Assembly (NCBI GenBank): GCA_003993805.1
Contig: RSEF01000002.1
Span: forward strand, 11,146,788 to 11,210,787
Length of the DNA: 64,000 nt
Direction of reading: 5' to 3'
Source: Himantopus leucocephalus
Taxonomy: Eukaryota; Chordata; Aves; Charadriiformes; Recurvirostridae
The notes below the pieces were generated by a model. That model did not search any database, was not told where the DNA came from, and saw only the letters and a program-made list of their open reading frames with translations. Of this stretch, positions 1 through 12,735 are shown piece by piece (position 1 is the first letter of the stretch; every line of letters starts with the position of its first letter). Both the position numbers and the translations under genes were made by a program.

Positions 1-3000
1 GGACCACCCCAGCTTTGGCAGAAATCGGGATTTTGTTTGTTCACACAACAAAATCGGGCAGTGTTCCCTTTGTGCTTGTTTTCCCCAATGCAAAGTGATG
101 TTCGATGATGGCTGCGCCAATGTTCATGTCAAACAATTTTTTTTTTTTTTGTTTCCTCTTGGGGATGAGGAGAAATGGTGAATATGGAAGATTATATGCA
201 ATTGAATATCCAGAGATTGCTTATTGTCACAGAAACTATGACTCATTGCATTTGGATCCTAAGGCTTCTTGAGAAAAAAAGATTTTCTAAAGTTTTAAGT
301 TTTCTAATATGGTTTTACTTCACAAACCTCTGGAAGTTAAAGCCTTCTATTCTGTTGATTATCATGGCCGGGCTTTTATGAGTGCAGCCACTTAAGGGAA
401 GTGATTGAATTTCAAATTTTGCTGGTTTATAAGTGGAAGTAACTACCTACTTCATCTCTGCACTTGAGAGAATAAGCTGTGTAGCAGTATAGGTGCCACC
501 CGGTTACAGTAGCTCAGTTACCGCAACATCCACTCTCTGCGTGGATATACATCTTTCAACGTTCAACTGCAGTTGATCAAGTAGGAATTTGCTCCTACTG
601 AGGTGGTGCATGGGATACTGCTACTGAACTGGTATGCCAAACAAGCCCAAACATGCTGTGAAGAGGCTGGCCTACCGAGAAAGAGGGCTTTCTGGAATAG
701 GTGAGAAGCTGTTGTATCATCAGCAGAAGGGAGGAAGGGCCAGGAATGCGCAGGCGGTGCCCAGAGGGGACTGGTGTGGTGATGGTCCTGGCACGGACAG
801 TGACTTACATCAACCGAAGCAAACTGAGTATTTGTACAATTAGCTGATGATGAATGAAAGGTAGAAGGTCCTGGCTTAAAATGTAGCCTTGCTTGCTCAG
901 GTGAACACAACTCAACTCATCACGCTTGGTCAGTTTTGAGCCTTATTTTCACAATGGGGAGAAGAAGGGACGAAAAAGGGTCTGGTTTTTGCATTAGCCT
1001 TTTTGGTTATTCTTATGTATGAGATGTAAATGAGCTAAATCTTAAACCTGTCTCATGGTGATCAACTGTCAGAAGTCTTTGTGCGTCGTCTTGTCACAGC
1101 CGGTTTGGGAGCAGTTCACTGTTTTGCCAAATGGAGGGCAAAACGTGTCTGTGCTGGGGGAAGGGAGTCTAAGCTAAAATCGCTCCCTAATCTCTCTTAA
1201 ATTCTCATCAGTTTGAAGAGCACATTGCTTTGTGTGCTTGTGTTATGCACGTACAGTGTGGAAACCATCCTGCAGTCCGATAGCTTTACATCCCATTTAC
1301 TGTAGGCAGACGGTGTCTGCAGAGCAGTAAATCTACCACGGCTAAGGATGCTCTGAGGAAGGAGGGATAAACGGATGAATTTAGAGTTGTAAAACATACT
1401 GAAGCTGGAAAGATCTATGAAATCTACATGGACGGAATTACTGATACCTAATGAAATGTCTCTGATGTCTTCCAAAACTGGAGCCAAAGTCATACGTATA
1501 TTCCCCATGCAGCTTGAGACGTGGGCCCAGGCACAGCAAGTGAGTGAGGTTCAGCAGATCCAACCTATCTGACTGTCTCGTCTCCAAGGCTGGGAGTGTT
1601 TTCCAGGAACTACAGTTCATGGGCTGTAGCACACATGAGAAACTTTTGTCACTCTTAGGAGTGACAGGATGTCAGCGTGCAGCTCACGCAGCAGAGCTGG
1701 CTCTGCGCTGCGGTGGCTCTCAGCTCCCACCAGCCAGCCCAGAGCGGTGGGGGAGGCAGCTGTGGGTCTCACCAGGATGGGAGGACAGCAGGACGCACTG
1801 CATGGTGGGAATGGAGGTTTGGAGATGGGCAGTTAAATAAGTTCTCTGGGGAAAAAGGCCTGTTTCCTAAATGACAGTTCTCAGGGATCCGCGGTGTCTG
1901 TGGCCAGCCTTGCCTGCGCAGTCTCCTACTTCTCCAGAAGGAGGAATGTGATTTCTATCTTGTTTCCCTTCAGAAATAGGATGTGTAAGATTTTCCCTCT
2001 CCTTTTATATTCCCCTCCTTCTCCTTTCTAGTGATTCAGGGCTCTCACTCGTGAGAGCTGCATCACTTGTGGAAGGTGGCAGCTGTTGATCCCTGCTCCT
2101 AAGAATTACACCTATTTTCAGAAATATAATAGGCTCAGCATTTTGAAACATTGCAGTTTGCTCTAGTTTTGGGGTTTTGTCCCACTTGTTAAAGCAAATT
2201 TGGTACTTACAGGAGGATTGTCTTGATGTGTGTCAATTCTTAGGCTCTAGGTTCCCAAACGATAACGTATACAATAAATTCAAAAAAATATGCACTGTCT
2301 TTGAATATTTATAGCTGTTGCTGGGTTTATGGTGTTTGTCTGATACCAAGTTCCTCATTTCTATGTTTCCTGGAATCTGTGTCCTTCCTACGTACTGGCA
2401 AATGTTAGCTCCATCTTCTCTGCTGTGACTCATGGTGGCACTGAGGGAAGATGCCTGCCTCGAAGCTATGGCAAATAAGCGCTGGAGAGACCTGTTGATT
2501 CAGACAGTAGACACTGAAGTGACTGATTTGCTAGAGTGATTTTTCTCAGGGGATTTGATTGCTTGGACGGGCAATCAAATGCATCCTTGGTAGCAAATCC
2601 TGTATCAGATAAACCTTTGTATTTTACTTTTCGTTTGAATTAGCTCTTCTCATGGAGACCTAAGCTCAGCCGTGCTGGCTGCCGTCCTGCGTACTGATGC
2701 ATGCTTTCAGCCGAGCCGAGAAAATCTGAAGGCAGCCGCACGAGGTTGGATACATGGAAGGTAGATGCCAGATCTAATGTACATTGAGCTTGACAATAAA
2801 AAAAAAAACAACTGAAATGCTTTTTGGAACTGTTTTTTAGTTCTGACATGGAGAAGGGGATATAGGCACCGCAAGCGGTTCCAGGATGGGAAGGTAGGGA
2901 AGTACAGCGGAGCTGGACTTAGCGCGTCACGCAAACAGCGCACCGCGTGCTGTAGCACGCACCGTTCAGCTGTAGCAGCTGCTGCTGTTCCGGTGTTCTG

Positions 3001-3240
3001 ACATCACAGGATGCAGCACACATTAGCATTGTTTTGGTGTGAAAAGCCTCTGCTTTGTTTCTGCATCAAATGATGCAGAATTGTCTGAACCCAGATGTAC
3101 CGGCCCTTTTCCCGGTAACTTCAAGCTGTAGTTTCTGTTGACGGTTGCTCTTTAACTGTAAGAGGGTGAGTTGCTGATGTCTACCTGTGGCATTGCTGGC
3201 TGAGATATATCAAAGATTTGTTTTGTTGACCTGAATGTTG
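1..3240. other. Non-coding flank, no firm gene
   Basis: This is single-copy-looking sequence with no recognised repeat. Short open frames exist on both strands, but none resembles a family I know. One + strand stretch at about 603-700 looks like an exon (see findings); the rest appears to be ordinary intergenic or intronic DNA. Confidence 0.5.
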
Positions 3241-4030
3241 GAGACTTGGTGATCTCGACAGGCTGGAGGAATGGGCCAAGAGAAATATTATGAAGTTCAA
3301 CAACGGGACATGCAAAGTCCTGCGCCTGGTGAGGAATGACTCCATGCACCTCAGGGGCGACCAGCTGCAAAGCAGCTTTGCAGAAAAGGACCTGGGGGGG
3401 TCCCGGTGGGCAACATGTTGGACATGATCCAGCAATGTGCCCCTACAGTACAGAAGGCCAACGGCACCTGGGGCAGCACTAGGAGGAGCGTTGCCAGCAG
3501 GTTGAGGGAGGTGATCCTTCCCCTCTGCTCAGCACTGGTGAGGCCACAGCCTGTGTGCAGCGTTGGGCTCCCCAGTGCAAAAAAAGTCATGGGCGTACTG
3601 GACTGAGTCCAGTGAAGGGCTGTGAAGATGACTAAGGGATTTGGAGGATGTCATACAAGGAGAGTCTGCAAGAGTTGGAACTGTTCAACCTGGAGAAGAG
3701 ACAGCTCAGGGAGATCTTCCCATGTGTACAAATACCTGGTGGGGGGAGTAAAGGTGATAGAGACAGACTTCCCAGTGGTGCCCAGTGCCAGGACAGGAGA
3801 CAGTGGGCATAGTCTGAAACAGGGAATTCTGTTCAGGCAGAATAAACTCCTTTTTTTGCTCTAAGGGTGATTGAACATAGGTGCTGCTTGCCTAGAGAGG
3901 TTGTAGGGTCTCCATCCGTGGAAGTACTCAACTTCTCACCAGACACAGCCCTGATCCACCTGCTCTGCCCCTTTGTGTGGGGGTTCAGACTGGATGATGT
4001 CCAGAGGTGCCTGCTAACCTCAACTGGTCA
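3241..4030 (+). mobile_element. CR1 LINE, 3' fragment, degenerate
   Basis: The stretch reads in order through the 3' half of a CR1 ORF2 and its tail. It has the 'gacaggctggagga' start, the segment about the lead in chronological order 'gggctccccagt', then 'ttcaacctggagaagag', 'tacaaatacctg', 'gtggtgcccagtg' and 'ttcagactggatgatgtcc' near the 3' end. The frame is broken many times and insertions are visible, so this is an old, dead copy. It lies in the same orientation as DIP2C. No terminal 8-bp repeat is clear, so the 3' limit is approximate. CR1 identity rests on remembered consensus phrases, not on an alignment. Confidence 0.9.
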
Positions 4031-4999
4031 GACCATACTGTTAATTGAGTACTCTAATCCCCAATGAGAGCTGCTGTTAGTTCTTCACTCGGAGCCCTTC
4101 AGAGACGAAGTTTGGCTCCTTTGCTCTGGCTTATCAGCAGATAGTTTTGCAGATACCAGTGTGGGTTGGGGTTTTTTTTTCTGCCATGCTGTGAAATAAC
4201 GGTTCATGTTTGATGCATTTTATTAACTTGTGTTTCAAAGCCATCTTCAAGTGTATGATAAAGGTGAAAACTTCTAAAGAACATATTATTAAATAGCTTG
4301 TTTTAAAGCATTTAAATTGAAAGACCAAATTTAAAGAACAACAAAATTTTCTGCAGAAAATGGTAACGTTTTCCATTAATATTTCCCAAAAAAATTTCCA
4401 CCTAGCTGTTCCACTTGATTGTCAAAACAGAAGCTGAGTTACTTGGATAACTAGTCCACATTCTGACTATTGACCATTTTCCAACATTTGCCATTATCGC
4501 CCTTTTAGGAAGAAAGGTAACACAAAACCCTGCACAGGTAGGGCCAAGGACTGACACAAGATGCCACTGTTCTACAGCAGCACATGGGACCTGCCACTGT
4601 CACTACCAAATAAATACCAAGCAGTCATAGAGTCTTGCTAGTGTGATGTGACGCTTGCATGCAGATGGGGATCTCCATGTGCCTTCCAAGTTCTCTGAGC
4701 ACATCCTGAGTCGGGACACGTTTGTCTGTGGGTCCCCGGGCTGTGGGCAATCCTGGTGCTTCAACAGCACTAATGGTGTGCTCCACAACCACCTTCAGGT
4801 GTTTGGCAGCATTCTAGGGACATCTAAAGGTTTTCTGGCTTGATTCCATTTTTCTGTAAGTACCGGTGGTTTAAAAATAAATAAAAGGTACTGTCTAGTA
4901 GTCAGAAACAAAGCAGAGTGCAGGGGAAATGGTGTGCTTTGCACCAGGAAGAGAAAGGCAGGCTTAGCCAGGTAGCTGTAGGGGCTCCTCACGCTCTAT
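4031..4999. other. Spacer between two CR1 copies
   Basis: The first half is AT-rich. A + strand open frame at about 4640-4843 has a cysteine- and histidine-containing translation (CGSPGCGQSWC then HNH) and a possible donor after CTTCAG near 4799. No family is recognised and the acceptor is weak, so it is not called as a gene. Confidence 0.4.
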
Positions 5000-5600
5000 G
5001 GAATCATAGAATGGTTTAGGTTGGAAGGGACCTTGAAGATCATCTAGTTCCAACCCCCTGTCGTGGGCTGGGACACCTTCCACTAGACCGAGTTGCTCAA
5101 AGCCCCATCCAGCCTGGCCTTAAAAACCCAGGGATGGAGCTTCCACAACTTCCCTGGGCAACCTGTTCCAGTGCCTTACCATCCTCACAGTAAAGAATTT
5201 CTTCCTAATATCCAGTCTAAATCTTCCTTCTTCCAGTTTGAAGCCATTCCCCCTCATTCTGTCGCTACATGCCTTTGTAAAAAGTCTTTCCCCAGCTTTC
5301 CTGTAGGCCCCCTTTAGGTACTGGAAGGCTGCAATAAGGTGTCCCCAGAGCCTTCTCTTCTCCAGGCTGAACAATCCCAACGCTCTCAGCCTGCCCTCAC
5401 AGGAGAGGTGCTCCAGCCCTCTGAACATCTTCGTGGCCCTCCTCTGGACCCGCTCCAACAGGTCCATGTCCTTCTTATGTTGGGGGCTCCAGAGTTGGAC
5501 ACAGCACTCCAGGTGGGGTCTCATGAGAGTAGAGGTGCAGAATCACCTCCCTTGGCCTGCTGGCCACACTTCTGATGCAGCCAAGGACTGCAGAGCATGG
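5000..5600 (-). mobile_element. CR1 LINE 3' fragment, ORF2 tail still open
   Basis: On the minus strand this carries the C-terminal tail of CR1 ORF2 (reverse transcriptase protein), open for about 134 codons at 5120-5524. Recognisable words are [47 protein letters not shown]. On the + strand the end reads 'aatcatagaatggtttaggt' and 'ggaagggaccttgaagatca', the reverse complement of the CR1 3' terminus. The intact tail frame suggests a moderately young copy. It lacks the 5' part of ORF2 and ORF1, the usual 5' truncation of CR1 insertion, so it cannot move. Confidence 0.95.
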
Positions 5601-6289
5601 AGACATGAGCACCATGACTGCAAGACACTTCTCCATTGAGATGTATAATAAGTTTTGTGGGTCTCCTCTGCTTCTTACAAAGTCTCCCATCCCTTACCCA
5701 CAGCTGCCAAGTCAGACTGAGCTCAGCATGGTAAAAACTCCCAAGCAAATGACACTAGAATCGCCTTGTAAGCAGTTAAATGGGAGATTGTGTTAGGCTC
5801 TTGTCTGCTAATGCAGCATAAAAAAGCAAGGAATGTGTATATAATACGCAGAAATTGAGTTATAAACCACTAGCCATTGGTTTGGACTCAGCTTGCAGAT
5901 GTACATAAATTGAATTGTCTGCTTAGTCCGTGGAGATTGGATCAATATGCAATGGAGCCTGGAGAGCTGTTCATCTGCATCTTGATCGGCTGAATTTTGA
6001 TCCTGCATCTTGATCAGCTTGCATAGCTCTTCAGGCTCCACTGAAATATGAGGACACATATACACAGCTTGTACAGACACCCATGGCTGGATGTCTTGTT
6101 TTGTGAACTCAATTTCATACGTGAAAAATGGCCAAGCGATACAATTCTTTATTAATATAAAATTACACAGCACATTTTTAGTGGTCTGAATGATGGTTAA
6201 TTGATAGTCTGTTTGGAAGTGGCTACAACCCACAGCATGTTTTGGGGTTTGCTGTTAAATCTTTTCCTAGATGTGGATTCAGTAAAAAC
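5601..6289. other. AT-rich spacer with an inverted repeat
   Basis: No gene is supported. The longest minus frame (141 codons, 5808-6233) has no recognisable domain and lies in AT-rich DNA. The stretch contains the inverted repeat annotated separately at 5951-6042. Confidence 0.4.
5951..6042. repeat. Imperfect inverted repeat (hairpin-forming)
   Basis: The left arm begins 'caatggagcctggagagctg' and the right arm ends 'catagctcttcaggctccac'. Paired as RNA or single-stranded DNA, about 17-21 bases of the arms match with one or two mismatches and G-U pairs. Inside them lies a direct repeat, 'gcatcttgatc', at about 5978 and 6005. The loop region is roughly 50 bases. No known small RNA is recognised. 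Confidence 0.6.
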
Positions 6290-6805
6290 TATAGAAACAT
6301 ACAGTCATTCTGGTCTGAAGGGATCTCGTAAAGTCTTTGGTCCAACATCTTTCTCAAAGGAGGATAGGAGCAGGTTTCTCAGGGCATTATCCAGTTGGGT
6401 CTTGAAAACCTCTAAAGATGGAGACTGCACAACCTCTCTGGGCAATGTGCTCCAGTGTTTGACTGTCCTTATGGGGCGGGAGTTTTTCCTGAAACCCTTG
6501 TGCCTGTTCCCTCTCGTCATCCCTCTGCCTGCTGTACAGAGTCCAGCTCTGTTTCCTTGACGGCTCTCCGTAGGTATGGGGTGGGGTTGCAGTTAAGTTT
6601 CCCCAAAGCCATCCCATCTCCAGGCTGACCAGGCCCGGCCCACCCAGGGCAAGTGCTCCAGCCCCAACCACCTTGGTGATCTCTGAACTGGCTCCAGTTT
6701 GAGCTGCCTCCAGTTTGCTGATGTTTTTCTTTTATCGGGGCCCAAAACTGGACCCAATACTCTTGCTGCAGTCTACCTTCCAGCACTGCTCCACACAAAG
6801 GAGAA
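6290..6805 (-). mobile_element. CR1 LINE 3' fragment, old
   Basis: On the + strand the reverse complement of a CR1 3' region is visible: 'ttgaaaacctctaaagatgg', 'gcacaacctctctgggcaat', 'tgctccagtgtttgactgtc', 'catctccaggctgaccaggc', 'gctccagccccaaccacctt'. The minus-strand translation still shows VKHWSTLPREVVQSPSLEVF, matching the ORF2 tail. Several frame breaks and the weak 3' terminus point to an older insertion than the copy at 5.0 kb. Confidence 0.9.
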
Positions 6806-9800
6806 TAATTCTAGCTGTCTTTTGCCATTGCATAACTGGAGACTTAGAAAATTAGAAATTAGAAAAAGTCCACTTCTTGTAAGAGATTGTATAACATTTG
6901 ACAAAGTCTGAAGTGAGTCACAGTGGCTGCTCATAACCCTCATCACCGTTTCTCAGAGCTGATGAATACTTGTCTGGGTTTCTTCTTGTACCTAGTGGCT
7001 GCAATTATGAGACAGTAAATTTTTGAAAGTACGGGTTGCCATCTCAGTGTAACAGGGAAAAGAAGTCTAGAAGGGCCTTCAGGAAATGAATCTATTGCCT
7101 TGCTTTTGTTCCCTCCCTCCCAGACGGGTTATTTGTTACGGTTATTTTGTTTCTACAATGGAAACTACCTTCCCAAGCAATCTAGTCCAGTGTTGTCCTG
7201 TCCTTACCCTGCTCCCAACCTCCCCCCTATCCCCCTTCAGACAGCCACCCGGGCTCTTCTCCCTGCTCCGCTGGGACATGGAGAAGGAGCCTGAACCAGG
7301 CATGAGCAGGGGCAAAGGAAAGGACAGACAGGGAAAACCAGAAAATTACAGCCTTGAAGAACGAGGCGCTTTGCTCCTTTTGCTGCGAGGAGGGTTTCAA
7401 TACAGCGTACACCCCTGTGTGCCAGCAGCAGCGCAGCGCCGTGGCCAGCGGTGGAGGGAGGCTGCACATGGTGGACAGTCCTGCTGACGTCCTGCCCCAC
7501 CAGCCCGTCCCTGCTGGTCTTGCCCTCAGCAAAAATGGGTGCTTTTTTTTTTTTTTTTAATGTCTCTCAGACAGAGCTGGCTCAAGTTAGATGCTTTGCT
7601 GACATTGAAGTAAGAGGATCATTCCCTGTTGGAATTTTGAAATCCACTTTATAAGAAATAATGTAATAGCAGTGCTGATTTGCATTTCAGCTGTTATTCA
7701 GCCTGGTCAAAGAGAAGCCGCAGAGAACTTGTACAACATGATTTATGATGTCTTCAGCGTTTTGGCACTTATTTCAGCTGTATGTATTATCAAAACCAAA
7801 GACCGTATCTCTTCAACTTTAAAGAGTGACTCTCGGCCAAAGATGCATTGTAGTAAACTAATGCTCCAAATGCCTTTTTGACTGCATCTGAGAATACTTT
7901 GCTAGATGGAGCAGTTGCTTTCTCAAAGTGTTCTTCTTCAAGGACTAGGGAATTAGCCCTGTCTTATAAATACACTTCTAGTGCATTAAACCATTGACAA
8001 ACGCAGCGTAGCCATTCTAAACTAATTTGTCTTAAGTGGGCATCTGATGACTCAATTTATCTGAACTTAGTCATTTGGATGTGGCTCAGCTGCTCAGTTC
8101 AAAGGAAATCATCTGGATGCATCTGCTGTTTCTTGCTCTCAGCACTGGTCTGGGACTGTACGAAAGAGGGCTGAGCGAACTCCAATGAGCCGGTATTTGA
8201 TAGAGACAGAGCACACATGGGGTCAATTACTGCACATTGCCCGTTCCCCGGTGGTAACCGTGAGTCTGAGCCCAGAGGTCTGGAGAGAAAGCAGTATTCT
8301 TCTAGGAGAGTGTCTTTCAAAAGAAATAGCCACCAACGTTGCTAAATCAACTAAGTGTCTCTCAACCACTCTACTTTTACTTAAGTCCATCCTTAAAAAA
8401 AGGGATTTGCCAGACCTAGCAACTTGTCATGCTATTTAGAGTATATTGATTCTTAAAATTGCTAAAATATGACATTAAATTCTAAATTATCAGTGTCAAT
8501 TCTCTTTGACCATGGACGATGTTTTTTTTACTAAGCAAGAAATCTGCAGATAAAGATTTGTAGGATCCTCTTTATATGTTAGAGTATTTAAGAGATTGTC
8601 CAATTACACAAATAGTCTTGGACATAAGTTGCTTAGCAGCCTGGCATAGCAGCCTTCTCCCGCTGGCTTCCAGTGCAGAGCTCTACGTGGTGCTTCTCAG
8701 TGTTCTTCTCCGTGGGAGGCCCAAGTGAACCATCCACAAGATGTCAGCTTCCACCCAGCGAGATGCCGAAACCCTTTGTCGTTAGCGATACAAAAAGTCA
8801 TTTTGTGAAGCATTTCACAGACATGCCTGCAGCTTGTCGTGTGTAGATATCTAAACGAACACCATGCATCACGCTGTCTTTGGTTAAAGAGACTTAGTGT
8901 CTACTGGGGAAGCTCTAGTGATTTCTTTTTTTTTAAGAAGAAAGCACCGATTCTTTGACTAAAAGATTGTTTTTATAAATACAAAGACAATTAATACTTT
9001 CCTGCATGTTTTTTATGAATTTGCATCTATTAGCTTCTCTTGCCCTTTATTTAGGGAGATGACTGGCTGATTAAATCGTCATCCCCCCCAACCCGACCTC
9101 AGGCTCTGGAGTAGATGTTAGACCCGTGCTGCTGGGCTTCAGCTTCGGATATGTTCTGGCACCGAGGAGGGAATTTCCAGACCTCTCTAGGCTAATGTTA
9201 TTCTTGGTGATCTGGGCTATAATTAGGCTTTCGAGGAGACTTGCTGGGACATCTGACTTGAGCTAGTAAGAGCTAGTTTATTGCCGGGGCCAAATAACAG
9301 TCTACTGGTTATGGCTGTGGGGTGAGGAGGCTTTAGTCTCCCCTGTGTCTGGCACTGTTACTGGAAGGCAGGATTAAAGTTGAGACACGTAGGACACCTA
9401 GTAGAGCTAGGATTGGGCATATACTCCTGTGTTGGGGTGTACCCCTTGGCTGGGAATGGAGCATAGCAGACTTCCATCTAGGTTAAGGTTTTTTAGGTTC
9501 TCCAGTCTCCTGAGGCCGAGGAATGGTGATGATGTTTCCGGGTTAGGTGAGCTGAAATGACAGCTTTTTGGTGGCTGGGAGCACAGCTGGATCCGTGCTT
9601 GTGGGTATCCAGCTGCCCAGAGAGCTGCAGAGAGCTCTTTGGGGTAACCTTAGTCGTGGGGCCTGAAGGGCTTGTGAGCCACGGGCTGGATGGCACGGTG
9701 GCATTTGTTCCTGCTGCAATAGGTATCGGTAGGGCTTCTCCCAGCAGCATTTGGGCTGGCACGAATAGGAGGTTCCCGTTACGCTGCTTTGGGTTTATGC

Positions 9801-12370
9801 AGGATTCGCTTCAGCACAGCACCAGCTCCTGGTCCTTGTAGCTCTCCCTGAGGTGACGGGTATCATTATTCGCTGGAACAAAACATTTAGGAATTTCAAC
9901 GTGTTTTATAGGATAGAATTATTTCCTAATTAAACTGTGCAAGCTTAAAATATTAGGTCTGTGTGTACATGTACCTGGATAAGTGCTGCTCTCCTGAGAC
10001 TTTACAGCCTTCCCAAATCTAGTCATTGAGACTTCCAAACCTTGGCTGCCCTCTCCCTGTAAAGTTCTGTATTTTTTCTAGTACAAAAAATATTTTAATT
10101 AATACTATTTAAAAAAAAAAAAAGAAAGGCAGGAAGGCTGGGTCTTCACTCGTTAGGGATCGTGCACTGAGAGATGAAGGACTTGCTGTGGGAACTGCTG
10201 CCTGGTTGTCCACGGCAATCATTATGCAGCTGATCTAGGTCTCGCTGGTTCCTTCTGGCCTTCAGTGTACAAATCTCTGCAGAAACACCCCCTGCACTGC
10301 GCTCTCTCAAGCAGATGGTTAGGCAGATGAAGAGCAGAGATGTGCTACTTCAGCAAGTGCCTTCTTGGTGCCAGAAATTTTAAAAAGCGAGTTGGAGGAA
10401 GGAAAATGTGCAAGAAAAGTGCAACAGAATGGAATGAAACTTCCCGGCAAGGAGCTCTGTGCTGGAAGGACGGGCAGGATGGTGACTGGGGAGGAGCGAT
10501 GTCTGTGGACCAGTGAATTGAACTGAAGGGAAAACAGGAAAGGAGGGAACCGCGTGACCCTGAGGTGTGAAGGGCTGGGATGGTGTCTCCTGTGTTGAGC
10601 ATGTTGCTTATGTCTCGCTGGGATGCGGAGTTTGCACTGCTTCCCAGTGTTAGATGAGGATAACAACATCAATTGAGAGTCTCTTTAAATGCTGTGGCAC
10701 AAAGGACTCATAAACATCTCGGACAAGTGTGAATTTTGTTGTCAGGTGGGAAGATTAAAATGACAGAGAAGACAGCTGAGAAGAGGGATAGTAGCTGGGA
10801 TCACAGTGATTTTAGCAACGTCAAGCAGAGAGGAAAGGATATTGACAGGTCAGGGAAAAATCAAGGATACAGAAAGTAGCTTATCAGCTGAGACAGAGGA
10901 AAACCCTCTGTAAGTGCTGTAGCTCTGGGATTTGTCATGGATTTGGGAGGACGGTGACTTACAGCTGGTCCTGGAGCTCTGAGTGGCAGGAGAGATGATG
11001 TCTTGCACAAGACACCTTCAGGACTTTAAACCAAAGTCCATTAATAAATACCACAGGGCTGAATGTATTCTGCTGTTTATTGGCACGAGGAGAGAAGTGA
11101 CCTTTTTGCTTTCTTCCCCTCTCCCTGGGAGCCTGATGGGCTGCGATAACCCACTTAGCGGGCGTGTGGGCGGCGGGTGATGGCGTCAGAGTGACGAGAG
11201 GGAAGCGGCTCATGCCATATCCTTAGCGCTACGGCACTCTAAAAATAAACGCCGTCTCACGTCGGGAGCCTCTGGCTGCGCCTCGGCTCTTCTCGGCTGT
11301 TCCTCTCCCCGGCGTGTCTGTCAGTGCTGCTCTGCGGCAGCTGATGCTCTGCGCTGCCTCTGAAGCATCTGAGTCACCGGGGACCAGGCTATGGGGAGTC
11401 GGATGTTTTTGCACAGCAGGGGACACAGAGGAGCCATGGGAGCCATCATCGGTCCCCGCTGCTGAAATTTCAGGGACTAGGGCACCCGCGGCCGGCAGCT
11501 CCTCTGGGTGCCAAGATGGGAAGCAGAGATTTGGCCTCATCCCAAATCGGCACCAGCGGCAATGAACAGTAGAGTGGGTTTAGCTCAACGCATCTGGCAC
11601 AGGTCGGCAAAACCCTTCTGGATGAAGGGAGCATCTTTGCTGCAGAGCTGGGGCAGGCGCGCAGCTGAGCTAGCTCAGGTAGGAGGAGGTCCCAGGCAGG
11701 GCCTGACCAAGGATGGTACCAGAGGTGGCGACCCCCATGGGCCACGTCGGGTCCCTGCTGTACTCACCACTCGGTGCTCTCAGTACGTGCAAACACGGGC
11801 TGCAGCAGTGCGGTCCCCACTGTGCAGCTCTAACTGGCAGCACACTGAAACACCTCGCCATGGGGTGCAGCCGCGGAGGGCATGCCATGGGGCTTGGGGG
11901 CATCTGGCATGTTCAGCTTGGGACAGGAAGGCTGATCTGGAGAGGCAACGCTTCGACAGGCGACTTGTTTACACATAGCGACTGTAGGATGGCTTCTGCA
12001 AACACAAGCATCAGAACAAAACAGAAAATAAACCCCAGGAGGACAACATTGCTGTAAGAAAAGCGCCTGTGCCATGGCTGTAAGAAAAGCACATGCTCCA
12101 TCGTCTCCCTTTCTCCCTTGCTTTCCTTGCATTTCAGCTATGGGCCCAACATGTCAGACACCCAGAGCATTCCAGCCCCGGTGCTTATAGGCGACCACTG
12201 GGGCAGACTGGGCTGGGAAGAGGCTGGATGTGGGCTACCGTGTTCGCACCATCAGTGAGATTAGCAGCTGTTCCGTGGGACCTGCTGCTGCTGAGTTCCT
12301 CATCACCCTGCCCATGGAGTTGTTGCTGGCTCTTTATCCATCACCTACATGGTTCTTGCTGCATCTCTTC
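6806..12370. other. Non-coding stretch without a firm gene
   Basis: No recognised gene or large repeat is present. A + strand segment at 7691-7779 has exon-like edges (TTTCAG acceptor, GTATGT donor). About 10225-10265 ends in 'tggttccttctggccttcag', which recalls the tail of old CORE-SINE or L3 elements, too short to call. Around 11.2-11.6 kb CpG content is higher than in neighbouring DNA, without a visible first exon. Confidence 0.4.
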
Positions 12371-12374
12371 TCCA

Positions 12375-12735
12375 GTCCTGAGCTGGGACTGTTCAGCCTG
12401 AAGAAGAGAAACTTCTCTTTTATAAAAGGGGGATCTTATCTGTGTGTATAAATACCTGCTGGGGAGAGTAAAAAAGACAGAGCCAGGATCTCCTCGGGGT
12501 ATCCAGAGAACAGACGAGAGGCAATGGGCACAGTCTGAAACACAGGAAATTACACTGAAACATAAGAAAAAGCGAGCATGGTCAAGCACAGGAGCAGGTT
12601 GCCAAGAGAGGTGAAGGGTCTGTCCTTGGACATATTCAAACCTGATCGGACGCAGCCCTGAGCAACCTGCTCTGGCTGACCATGCTTGAGAGGCGGTTGG
12701 ACTGGATGATCTCAAGAGGTCCCTGATGTTCCCAG
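12375..12735 (+). mobile_element. CR1 LINE 3' fragment
   Basis: The + strand reads 'ctgttcagcctgaagaagag', 'gtataaatacctgctgggga', 'gaggcaatgggcacagtctg', 'gttgccaagagaggtgaagg', 'gacgcagccctgagcaacct', 'gttggactggatgatctcaa', the ordered landmarks of the CR1 ORF2 tail and 3' UTR. Frames are broken throughout. The minus-strand 157-codon frame over this region is an antisense by-product. Confidence 0.9.

Noticed and set aside
4640..4843. Cys/His-containing + frame (CGSPGCGQSWC)
   Set aside because: No standard zinc-finger spacing, poor acceptor, no phase partner.
5120..5524. 134-codon minus ORF
   Set aside because: It is the CR1 ORF2 C-terminal tail, part of a 5'-truncated LINE copy, not a host gene.
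5808..6233. 141-codon minus ORF
   Set aside because: AT-rich, no domain, includes the inverted repeat; the length is plausible by chance in 64 kb of sequence.
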